A stretch of 8,408 nt of DNA from Bacteriovorax sp. (GTDB lineage: Bacteria; Bdellovibrionota; Bacteriovoracia; Bacteriovoracales; Bacteriovoracaceae): the NCBI GenBank assembly GCA_030654205.1, contig JAURXW010000551.1, positions 1 to 8,408 of the forward strand, read 5' to 3'. Shown here one piece after another: positions 1 to 5,945 of the stretch (its first letter is position 1; each line of letters begins with the position of its first letter). A program made the position numbers and the translations under genes. The notes under the pieces were generated by a model. It saw only the letters and a program-made list of their open reading frames with translations. It was not told the origin of the DNA and made no database searches.

Positions 1-133
1 ACTAGGTTAAGCAAATATTTAACCAATAGCCTTTAAAATAAGTCACATTTAAAAATACTTTACTTAGACAACTACCTAAAATTTCAAAAATTAGTTTTTA
101 CCCCATATCACAGATACACTCCAGCTATCTTAT

Positions 134-139
134 GGGGAG
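134..139 (+). promoter_or_regulatory. Ribosome binding site of the lipoprotein gene
   Basis: The purine run GGGGAG ends five bases before the ATG at 145. It is a strong Shine-Dalgarno match and supports that start. In the 130 bases upstream I see no convincing -35/-10 pair, only generally AT-rich DNA. Confidence 0.75.
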
Positions 140-144
140 ATAAC

Positions 145-909
145 ATGTTCACGAAATTTATATTTTTATTAATTGCTATCTCGTTATTAAGTTCATGTCT
201 CAAACAAAGCGAATCCATTAGCCCTATTGCGAAAACTCAAACAATTGCGGAACTCCAAAGAGAATCATTAATGAATACGGCCAACCTTGCCGGAAATGCT
301 GAATTATCTTCTGCGGCCAGAGCAAGTCTGGAATCGGCCAGCGACCCAAGTGTATTTTATTTAAACCTAAAATATAATATTTCAAATATCGATGTTTTTG
401 AAGCCGCAAGTATTCCCAATTCTTTTGAACAAATTGGCCATTCTTTTTTAGCCAGTATTGCCAAACTTGTTCTCTCTATCAATGGCCCTCGTCAAATAGA
501 TTTAAGTCCGATTGATTTAAATATGCCAGATCTCAATTTAGATTTATCCATTGTAAAATCAATTAAAATAAAAAAGATTTTTCTTCAATACAATAAAAAA
601 GTAGATACCAATAGCGATTTTGCTGCAGATTTTTCTTTTATAGATTCGTTAGAATTAGCGAGAGAAATTACAGTTCCTAATGTAGGAAAAGTGGATACTT
701 TACTTTTTAGTTATCGAAAAATACACAATCTATGTCTTAACAAATGTCTTCAATTTGACATTGTAAGCAATAATATACTCGAGCTCCTAAAACCTAATAC
801 AACTTTGAAGTTAAAACCGACTTTAACGATTGTAAGTCTTCCTGCCGTCAATGATCTAAAACTTGATGGCGTAATTGAAATGCAAATTGGATTAAAGCTG
901 CCTTTTTAA
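145..909 (+). CDS. Predicted lipoprotein of unknown function
   Basis: This 254-residue protein is probably exported and lipid-anchored. Residues 1-17 form a typical signal peptide (Lys4, then a hydrophobic run of Phe, Leu and Ile). It ends in the lipobox LSSC, so Cys18 would be the acylated first residue of the mature protein. The start is supported by GGGGAG five bases upstream. The mature part begins with a polar, Ala/Ser-rich, probably helical stretch (about 30-68). It is followed by a region rich in alternating hydrophobic residues (about 70-254), with an Asp/Leu/Asn-rich segment near 118-135, suggesting beta structure. Two further cysteines, Cys197 and Cys201, could form a disulfide. I recognise no known family. 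The gene converges on the outer-membrane barrel gene with only three bases between the stops. Lipoprotein status is well supported; the function is unknown. Confidence 0.85.
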   Translation: MFTKFIFLLIAISLLSSCLKQSESISPIAKTQTIAELQRESLMNTANLAGNAELSSAARASLESASDPSVFYLNLKYNISNIDVFEAASIPNSFEQIGHSFLASIAKLVLSINGPRQIDLSPIDLNMPDLNLDLSIVKSIKIKKIFLQYNKKVDTNSDFAADFSFIDSLELAREITVPNVGKVDTLLFSYRKIHNLCLNKCLQFDIVSNNILELLKPNTTLKLKPTLTIVSLPAVNDLKLDGVIEMQIGLKLPF

Positions 910-912
910 TTT

Positions 913-2094
913 TTAAAAAAAGAATCGAATATCAAAATCTGCTCGTTGATATTTAGGTACATTTTTACCTGCAAAAATAGATTGAACACTAAAATTAAGA
1001 CTTATAGGTGCAAAGAATTTTTTTTGCTTATAAAGTCCAACCGTAGTGTAACCTAAATTTAATACCCCTGTATGAGTTATTTTTTCGGTATCAGTTGCCA
1101 ATATTAAATCGGCTTGAGCACTTGAACTTTTATATACAGTTGGTTCGGTATATTCAAGCGAATATATCAATGAAGTATTCCATTCATCAGATAACTTATA
1201 ACTTCCCTGTACATTTGTTTGTATCTTATTCCCCAATTTTATTTTTGCCATGCCACTATTTGCAGTTATAGGAAAAGTTGTTGATTCAGGTAAACGAACA
1301 TTCGCAGAGTAAGGAAATTGATAAGTAACTCTCGACCAATTATCAATGCTCCAATTTTTTGTAAAATTAAAACCTCCACCCCATTCAAAAAATGCATCCC
1401 ATTGCCCATCACCAAAAGATATATCTTGTAAAATATCTGGATTATCTTTTCTGCCTGTTGGAGAAACGGCTCCCAAATTAATCAAGGCACCAGCATTTTT
1501 CCATTTTTGTAGCTGATACATCATACCAAGCTCTGTATCGCCAAAAGCTTTTGCCTGCCATTTTCCCAGCGGTTGATAATGATAGTAATTAACAAAGAGT
1601 GACTGAATTAATCGCACATCAACATCTGGAAGATTTTCCAATTGAATAGCAGTTCCTACATTATTTCGCCCTTTGGCCGTTCTCTCAATTTTTAAATCAA
1701 CTTGAGCGGAATAAAAAGGAACAAAACCATAAACCGTCAGGCGGTCCGTTAAACCATATCCAAGACCAAAGGCCTGGGCCGAAACTTTAGAAGTGGCGCT
1801 GCCTTGAAAGGTTCCAAAACTAAAATTGGCATAATCGGATGCACTGAGAGAATTTAAATAGACATCTACTGCAGAATTAACACCTTTTATAGAATCGGCG
1901 TTGATATTGGCGTTTACGTTATAGCCTTTAAAGTTTCCAGAGTTACCATAGCTACCAGTGATCTCACCTGTTTGTATAAAACGATAGGTGAAATTACGAA
2001 CCCCTTTAGGAAGAGTGTCATAGTAAGCCGCGCTTGAAACATTCAAATTAAGAATATAAGTAAAAAAGATTAGTATAAATTGCATGGCCACCAT
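913..2094 (-). CDS. Predicted outer-membrane beta-barrel protein
   Basis: This 393-residue protein has an N-terminal hydrophobic export signal (about residues 4-21, with likely cleavage after the SSAA near 20-23). The rest is a long series of amphipathic, aromatic-rich strands. It ends in Arg-Phe-Phe-Phe, the C-terminal aromatic typical of barrels handled by the BAM complex. The glycine-rich strand segments around 108-128 (a GLGYGLTDRLTVYG core) and the SPTGRKD stretch with following GDG near 210-230 recall the broad Phenol_MetA_deg-type barrel family. That family call is tentative, and no substrate can be named. The start is uncertain. Met1 (codon at 2092-2094) and Met4 (codon at 2083-2085) are both possible, and neither has a good Shine-Dalgarno. 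The signal peptide also lacks a Lys or Arg before its hydrophobic core in either version, which is unusual. The gene diverges from the ybhP-clsB operon. Confidence 0.8.
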   Translation of the reverse strand: MVAMQFILIFFTYILNLNVSSAAYYDTLPKGVRNFTYRFIQTGEITGSYGNSGNFKGYNVNANINADSIKGVNSAVDVYLNSLSASDYANFSFGTFQGSATSKVSAQAFGLGYGLTDRLTVYGFVPFYSAQVDLKIERTAKGRNNVGTAIQLENLPDVDVRLIQSLFVNYYHYQPLGKWQAKAFGDTELGMMYQLQKWKNAGALINLGAVSPTGRKDNPDILQDISFGDGQWDAFFEWGGGFNFTKNWSIDNWSRVTYQFPYSANVRLPESTTFPITANSGMAKIKLGNKIQTNVQGSYKLSDEWNTSLIYSLEYTEPTVYKSSSAQADLILATDTEKITHTGVLNLGYTTVGLYKQKKFFAPISLNFSVQSIFAGKNVPKYQRADFDIRFFF

Positions 2095-2145
2095 AATATC
2101 GAGGGAAGCCTTAAAAGCTTATCACTAAAAGATAAAGTTCCAAAA

Positions 2146-2151
2146 TATAAT
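2146..2151 (+). promoter_or_regulatory. Candidate -10 box for the ybhP-clsB operon
   Basis: A perfect TATAAT lies about 60 bases before the ATG at 2212, implying a leader of roughly 54 bases. No good -35 hexamer sits 16-18 bases upstream; the nearest resemblance, TTATCA at 2119-2124, is 21 bases away. The opposite strand reads TATTAT over nearly the same bases, so one symmetric -10 could also serve the divergent barrel gene. A chance match in AT-rich DNA is possible. Confidence 0.45.
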
Positions 2152-2203
2152 ACATGACTGATCGCAAGGGGCGTTCTTGCACCATTGATTTTAAATATAA
2201 CCC

Positions 2204-2207
2204 GAGG
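2204..2207 (+). promoter_or_regulatory. Ribosome binding site deciding the ybhP start
   Basis: GAGG lies four bases before the ATG at 2212. The frame is open upstream to a TTG at 2185, but that codon has no comparable ribosome binding site. The family homology begins just after Met at 2212, so the ATG is preferred. Confidence 0.6.
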
Positions 2208-2211
2208 CCCT

Positions 2212-2982
2212 ATGTTAGTAAAAATACTTTCCTACAATATTCACAAAGGCTTTGATTGGAAAAATAAAAATTATTTCCTCAAGGAAATGAAAGAATTTAT
2301 AAGAACGTCAAATGCCGATATCGTTTTCTTGCAAGAAGTTGTAGGGAAAAATAATAAATATCAAGAAGAAGGAATAATTGATTCGCAATTTGAATTTTTA
2401 GCTGATCAATTATGGCCACATTTTTCTTATGGCCGCAACGCCGTTTATGATCACGGTCATCATGGTAATTTAATTTTAAGTAAATATCCTATTGAAAGTT
2501 TTGAAAATATAGATTTATCAACTAATGATTGGGAAAAAAGAGGGCTCTTGCTTTGCAAAGTAGTTCTTCCTTCCTCCAACGATAAACCAAATAATTATTT
2601 TTACGCTGCTTGCTCACATTTAAATCTATTGCATTCAGGTAGAAGTTTGCAATATCAAAAAATTAAAGAACATATTCAATTGCATACAAATAATTCAAAA
2701 ACAGCAATTATTCTTGCTGGTGATTTTAATGACTGGAATAAACAAAGTGATTTAATTTTTGAAGATAATCTTGGCATGACCGAAGTTCACAAGGCCATCC
2801 ATGGAAACCATGCAAAAACATTTCCTGCTGTCTATCCCCTTTTTTGCCTTGACCGGATTTATGTTAAGAATTTTACAATTAAAAGCTCCATTGTTTTAAA
2901 GCCTAAAAAGAATAAAAATATTTTCACCCACCTATCAGATCATCTTCCTCTGTACTGCGAGGTCGAAATAGATGGAGCATAA
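2212..2982 (+). CDS. ybhP: YbhP-like endonuclease/exonuclease/phosphatase family protein
   Basis: This 256-residue protein belongs to the EEP superfamily of metal-dependent phosphodiesterases and closely resembles E. coli YbhP as I recall its sequence. Shared features are the YNIHKGF start, FEFLAD-x-x-W, YGRNAVY followed by GHHGN and LSxYPIE, AGDFNDW, a TFPA/LDRIYVKN block and LSDHxPL. Visible active-site residues in the order expected for the fold are Asn9, Glu42 (LQEV), His136 (SHLN), Asp171 and Asn173 (GDFND), Asp214 and the Asp243-His244 pair. There is no signal peptide, so it is probably cytosolic or peripheral to the inner membrane. Its last 11 bases overlap the start of the cardiolipin synthase gene. 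The same pairing occurs in E. coli ybhP-clsB, so a role linked to phospholipid metabolism is likely. The exact substrate is unknown to me. Confidence 0.93.
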   Translation: MLVKILSYNIHKGFDWKNKNYFLKEMKEFIRTSNADIVFLQEVVGKNNKYQEEGIIDSQFEFLADQLWPHFSYGRNAVYDHGHHGNLILSKYPIESFENIDLSTNDWEKRGLLLCKVVLPSSNDKPNNYFYAACSHLNLLHSGRSLQYQKIKEHIQLHTNNSKTAIILAGDFNDWNKQSDLIFEDNLGMTEVHKAIHGNHAKTFPAVYPLFCLDRIYVKNFTIKSSIVLKPKKNKNIFTHLSDHLPLYCEVEIDGA

Positions 2983-4294
2983 TTTTTTTCAAATAAGTAA
3001 ACATAATCATGTAGAATTTTATAAGGACGGACCTGAGTATCGTCAGAAGTTTTTGAAGCTTATAATAAGTGCAAAAAAAACTATTCATCTACAGACATAT
3101 ATTTTCATGATGGATGAATTTGGCAAACAAGTTCACACTGAACTTAAAAATGCAGCAACCAGAGGAGTTAACGTTTTTTTGCTGGTTGATGGAGTTGGAA
3201 CTCGGTTATTAGATAAAAACTCTGAACTTGAATTAATTAGATCAGGTGTTCATTTTGAAAAATTTAATCAATTCCAAATCCGTTGGTTATATAGTTGGGG
3301 GCGCAGACTTCATCATAAAATTTTATTAATTGATGAGGAATATTGTTTCACAGGTGGAATTAATGTTTTACAGGCTCAAACAGATTTTATTCCTCAACTG
3401 GATTTTGCTCTCTTAATTCAAGGTCCAGCACTGGTTAGACTTACGCAATATTGCCAATTAATTTTCCAAAGATCTTCTGCTAAAAAAATATTTTTTGCCT
3501 CTCCTGTCAAATCGTCTTCTACTGCAAATGGGGTTGAGTTAAAATTTTTAGTTAACGATTGGGTCTATAGAAGATGGCAAATAACCAAACAATATGCTCA
3601 CCTCACCAAAAAAGCCAAAACTGAAATAACTATAATTAATTCATATTTTTTCCCTAGAAAAAGTTTTATGAATCAACTTGTTGCTGCTGCTAAACGCGGA
3701 GTAAGAGTTAGGCTAATACTTCCCAAATTTTCAGATTGGCCCAATTATATCCTGGCTTCAGAATTTCTTTATGCCTACTTTTTAAAAAATGGTGTAGAAA
3801 TATATCTTTGGGAAAAATCGATCCTACATGGAAAAATTGCCACTATTGATAATTCATGGGCGACAATTGGCTCGTTTAATCTCAACTATACAAGTTATCA
3901 ACAGAATTTAGAAATGAATGTTAATATCTATTCTGAAGATTTCACCTTGCTTTTGAAAAAAGAAATAAACGAAATTATAGCCAATGGATGTGAAAGGCTA
4001 GATCCAAAAGATTTTATTAATAATTGCTCTTTGAAAAAAAAATCTTTGCGATTGTTTTATTATATTGTTCTTTCGGTTATAGCCAACTTATCCATCGGAT
4101 TAATTTTCCAAGAAGATAACAATAGTGAAAATAAATTTAACAATTTATTTAGAATAACAGGATCATTTCTTTTCTTTGTTTTAGGTATGATCATTACCAT
4201 GAATTCTTTGCTTAAAGGATTTCCTTTTTTTGTTATAAGCTTTTTCATTTTCTATAAACAAATAAATTCAAATAAGAAAAAAGAAACTTTTTAA
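2972..4294 (+). CDS. clsB: Cardiolipin synthase B-type phospholipase D protein with added membrane tail
   Basis: This 440-residue enzyme has two phospholipase D domains. Both HxKx4D catalytic motifs are intact: His114-Lys116-Asp121 followed by GGIN, and His286-Lys288-Asp293 followed by GSFNLN. The best match is ClsB of E. coli (shared blocks include FGKQVHTEL-like, NxYFFP, AAKRGVRV and SILHGKIATID). ClsB makes cardiolipin by phosphatidyl transfer at the inner membrane. There is no N-terminal transmembrane segment, as in ClsB and unlike ClsA. Residues about 350-430 are different from what I recall of E. coli ClsB: a basic KKKSLR stretch precedes a hydrophobic helix at about 360-378, with further hydrophobic segments at about 395-412 and 416-428, ending in a lysine-rich tail. 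This looks like a two- or three-helix membrane anchor. The ATG lies inside the end of the ybhP gene (11-base overlap), with GAGGT at 2959-2963 eight bases upstream, which suggests translational coupling. Confidence 0.93.
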   Translation: MEHNFFQISKHNHVEFYKDGPEYRQKFLKLIISAKKTIHLQTYIFMMDEFGKQVHTELKNAATRGVNVFLLVDGVGTRLLDKNSELELIRSGVHFEKFNQFQIRWLYSWGRRLHHKILLIDEEYCFTGGINVLQAQTDFIPQLDFALLIQGPALVRLTQYCQLIFQRSSAKKIFFASPVKSSSTANGVELKFLVNDWVYRRWQITKQYAHLTKKAKTEITIINSYFFPRKSFMNQLVAAAKRGVRVRLILPKFSDWPNYILASEFLYAYFLKNGVEIYLWEKSILHGKIATIDNSWATIGSFNLNYTSYQQNLEMNVNIYSEDFTLLLKKEINEIIANGCERLDPKDFINNCSLKKKSLRLFYYIVLSVIANLSIGLIFQEDNNSENKFNNLFRITGSFLFFVLGMIITMNSLLKGFPFFVISFFIFYKQINSNKKKETF

Positions 4295-4337
4295 AAACCA
4301 CGAAGAACTTTATTCTCCGTGGTTTTTTGTTTTTTTT
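4293..4337 (+). terminator. Intrinsic terminator after clsB, possibly bidirectional
   Basis: CCACG (4298-4302) pairs with CGTGG (4318-4322). The stem continues inward past one A-C mismatch as AGAA/TTCT around a five-base loop, and outward as five A-T pairs. A T-rich tract follows (4323-4337, broken by one G). It sits just after the clsB stop. On the minus strand the same hairpin is followed by five T, so it may also end the convergent barrel gene that stops at 4336, though the hairpin lies just beyond that stop and its tail is weaker. Confidence 0.88.
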
Positions 4338-4908
4338 AAAACCAATATTTAAGAGCAAGTGTTGAAGCAAATAAATCAGGTACATCTGTGTTTGTCACAA
4401 ATAGATATTTTGCCTCAAGCCCCAACGATATAAAATCATGTGACTTACTGCTTAAGGGAATATCAAACCCAACAAGTGGTGCTCCTGCCCATCGAACTCT
4501 ATTAGAAACGAATACTGGCCCTAGCCCAACTCCTAAAAAACTACTACGTAATACAGGAACATCTCCCCCTACATTATAAGTTGATCGAAGTAAAACATTC
4601 GTCTGTCTGATATCATTCGCTGTATCTAAGCGTGTTGTATTGGCTTCCACACCAGCACCAATTAAAGCAATTGGTTGAAAGCCAAGAACTAGCCCATATT
4701 CCATACTGGAAGTTGCATCACCTGTGGGTGAACTTACCCCAGATGCCACTCCTGCAGAAAATTTATATTGATTTGTTTGTTCACTTTTTAGTTCTGGAAA
4801 TGTTCCTTCCATTTTATTTTCAGAAGAAGAACTACTACTAGACTCATATTGTGCAAAACTTGAGAATGATCCTAAAAGCATTGAGCAAATAAATACTATC
4901 TTATACAT
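4336..4908 (-). CDS. Small predicted outer-membrane beta-barrel protein
   Basis: The frame is open upstream to 5007, but the start chosen is the ATG at 4906-4908. It has GGGAG six bases upstream and begins a clear signal peptide: Met-Tyr-Lys, a hydrophobic core, then SSFAQ with cleavage after Ala19. The protein is then 190 residues. The mature N-terminus is a Ser-rich linker (seven Ser at about 23-29) up to about residue 45. From about 48 to the end there are alternating short strands rich in Gly, such as a GLVLGFQPIALIGAGVE block and a VGLGPVFVSNRVRW block. The chain ends in Lys-Tyr-Trp-Phe, the aromatic C-terminus of an outer-membrane barrel. The size suits an eight-stranded barrel. I cannot assign a precise family. 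The downstream end meets the clsB terminator. Confidence 0.82.
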   Translation of the reverse strand: MYKIVFICSMLLGSFSSFAQYESSSSSSSENKMEGTFPELKSEQTNQYKFSAGVASGVSSPTGDATSSMEYGLVLGFQPIALIGAGVEANTTRLDTANDIRQTNVLLRSTYNVGGDVPVLRSSFLGVGLGPVFVSNRVRWAGAPLVGFDIPLSSKSHDFISLGLEAKYLFVTNTDVPDLFASTLALKYWF

Positions 4909-4914
4909 AACTTT

Positions 4915-4919
4915 CTCCC
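4915..4919 (-). promoter_or_regulatory. Ribosome binding site deciding the small barrel protein start
   Basis: Read on the minus strand, GGGAG lies six bases before the ATG at 4908. This, with the signal peptide that follows, rules against the longer reading from 5007, which would bury the signal peptide 33 residues inside. Confidence 0.78.
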
Positions 4920-4926
4920 ATGTATG

Positions 4927-4939
4927 CCCTATAACAGGG
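4927..4939 (-). promoter_or_regulatory. Candidate extended -10 overlapped by a short dyad
   Basis: On the minus strand, TGTTATAGG (4928-4936) resembles an extended -10 element (TG, one base, then TATAGG). The possible -35, GTAACC, is poor. It would put the transcript start about 13 bases before the barrel gene's ATG, just leaving room for its ribosome binding site. The same bases form the inverted repeat CCCT-ATAAC-AGGG, which could be an operator half-site pair. Both readings are tentative. Confidence 0.3.
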
Positions 4940-4996
4940 TCCTTAGTTACGGTTACATTTGCAAAATAGATACCGCTGAAAGAAGTTATTTTTTTG

Positions 4997-5009
4997 GCAT
5001 GATCCATGC
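4997..5009. repeat. Perfect short inverted repeat in the divergent intergenic region
   Basis: GCATG (4997-5001) and CATGC (5005-5009) are perfect inverted arms around ATC. It lies between the divergent small barrel gene and the zinc-finger gene, 40 bases before the latter's start. It could be a repressor site or a chance palindrome. The arms are only five bases. Confidence 0.35.
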
Positions 5010-5039
5010 TTTTAATTTTTGGGGTCTATCGAAGTCTTT

Positions 5040-5045
5040 GGGGGA
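5040..5045 (+). promoter_or_regulatory. Ribosome binding site deciding the zinc-finger gene start
   Basis: GGGGGA lies four bases before the ATG at 5050. The frame is open back to 4924, but that reading adds 42 residues without a recognisable motif and without a ribosome binding site. Confidence 0.65.
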
Positions 5046-5049
5046 AATT

Positions 5050-5286
5050 ATGATTCAAGATACTAGATGTGTTAATTGCGGCTTGAATATCGAAAAAGAT
5101 TACATTCTATTAATAAATGGACAGGAATTTACATTTGATAGTTTTGAATGTGCTGTTAATTTTGTAGCTCCTCGTTGTAAACACTGCAATGCAATAATTA
5201 TCAATAGTGGAGTGGAAATGGATGGGGAAATTTTTTGTAATTCACAATGCTCAAGTGAGAAGAACCACACTCCAATTATGGCCTAA
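5050..5286 (+). CDS. Small protein with two tandem zinc-finger-like modules
   Basis: This 78-residue protein is almost entirely two similar metal-binding modules. Module 1 has Cys7-x2-Cys10, then 19 residues, Asp30-x3-Cys34. Module 2 has Cys43-x2-Cys46, then 16 residues, Cys63-x3-Cys67. The second halves align well (a Phe-Asp-Ser-Phe-Glu-Cys stretch against Phe-Cys-Asn-Ser-Gln-Cys), so the protein looks like an internal duplication in which module 1 has Asp where module 2 has Cys. The pattern resembles treble-clef fingers of the TRASH or LIM kind, probably binding zinc. I cannot name the family. It could bind nucleic acid, mediate protein contacts or handle metal. The start at 5050 follows GGGGGA. 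The stop is 15 bases before the DUF924 gene, so the two are probably cotranscribed. Confidence 0.78.
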   Translation: MIQDTRCVNCGLNIEKDYILLINGQEFTFDSFECAVNFVAPRCKHCNAIIINSGVEMDGEIFCNSQCSSEKNHTPIMA

Positions 5287-5301
5287 CTAATAGGAGTTTT
5301 T

Positions 5302-5871
5302 ATGGATTTTCCTGATATTCTCGAATTTTGGTTTGAACAAGTCTCGCCGGATGACTGGTTTACTACAAACGAAATTCTCGATTTAAAAATGGTCGAGAAA
5401 TTCATTGCAATACATTCTCAAGCTGTTGCAGGAGAACTTTTTCGATGGCGTGATGAACCTCTTGGAAGATTGGCCGAGATTGTTTTAATAGATCAATTCT
5501 CACGCAATATTTATCGAGGTGAACCCAAAGCCTACTCTGCCGATTCTATGGCCTTAGTACTTGCTGAAGAGGCCATACGAAATAATATTCAAAAAAAATT
5601 CGATACTAATTATAAACAGTTTCTTTATATGCCATTTATGCATAGTGAATCTAAGCATATCCATGAAATCGCCGTTAAGCTTTTTTCAGAGCCAGGCCTT
5701 GAGAAAAGTCTTAGTTATGAGTTAACCAAAAAGAGCATTATCAATAAATTTGGAAGATTTCCGGAACGCAATAATGTTTTAGGGAGAATCAATACATCTG
5801 AAGAGGAAGCCTATCTTGTAAACCACATTCTACCAGTTGAGGATGCTCAAAAAGAATGGTTTTTGCACTAA
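5302..5871 (+). CDS. DUF924 family protein
   Basis: This 189-residue protein matches the DUF924 family, whose members are about this long and have a helical TPR-like fold. The hallmarks appear in order: ILEFWF near the N-terminus (7-11), the DDWF at 17-20, GELFRWRDEPLGRLAEI (44-60), the signature LIDQFSRNIYRG (62-73), FLYMPFMHSE (107-116) and FGRFPERNNVLGR with TSEEE (150-169). No signal peptide or membrane segment is present, so it is cytosolic. The molecular function of the family is not known to me. AGGAG at 5292-5296, five bases upstream, supports the start. It is the second gene of a pair with the small zinc-finger protein. Confidence 0.95.
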   Translation: MDFPDILEFWFEQVSPDDWFTTNEILDLKMVEKFIAIHSQAVAGELFRWRDEPLGRLAEIVLIDQFSRNIYRGEPKAYSADSMALVLAEEAIRNNIQKKFDTNYKQFLYMPFMHSESKHIHEIAVKLFSEPGLEKSLSYELTKKSIINKFGRFPERNNVLGRINTSEEEAYLVNHILPVEDAQKEWFLH

Positions 5872-5872
5872 T

Positions 5873-5904
5873 CGGCCCAGCTGGCCGTCTCGCTTTTGCA
5901 AGCG
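5873..5904 (+). repeat. Two adjacent GC-rich hairpins between the DUF924 and NYN genes
   Basis: CGGCC (5873-5877) pairs with GGCCG (5883-5887) around CAGCT. Three bases later CGCTT (5891-5895) pairs with AAGCG (5900-5904) around TTGC. They begin one base after the DUF924 stop codon. No T-run follows, so this is not a standard intrinsic terminator. The local GC content stands out from the AT-rich surroundings. It could be an RNA-processing site, a factor-dependent end signal or a remnant of a small repeat. Confidence 0.5.
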
Positions 5905-5945
5905 TAGTATTTGGTCATTGAATATTTTAAAAGGAAATTTAAGTT

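Noticed and set aside
903..920. Palindromic T/A run as a terminator between convergent genes
   Set aside because: It is made of A and T only and has no GC stem, so it is unlikely to be a stable hairpin.
2185..2211. TTG start for ybhP
   Set aside because: No ribosome binding site is visible, and the family similarity begins after the ATG at 2212.
4388..4841. Plus-strand open frames of 63 and 69 codons
   Set aside because: They lie antisense to the small barrel gene, show no recognisable protein features, and have no supporting ribosome binding sites that I could see.
4909..5007. 33-residue N-terminal extension of the small barrel protein
   Set aside because: The internal ATG at 4908 has a strong ribosome binding site and begins a signal peptide, which must be at the N-terminus.
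4924..5049. 42-residue N-terminal extension of the zinc-finger protein
   Set aside because: It has no motif and would overlap the divergent promoter region. The ATG at 5050 follows a GGGGGA site.
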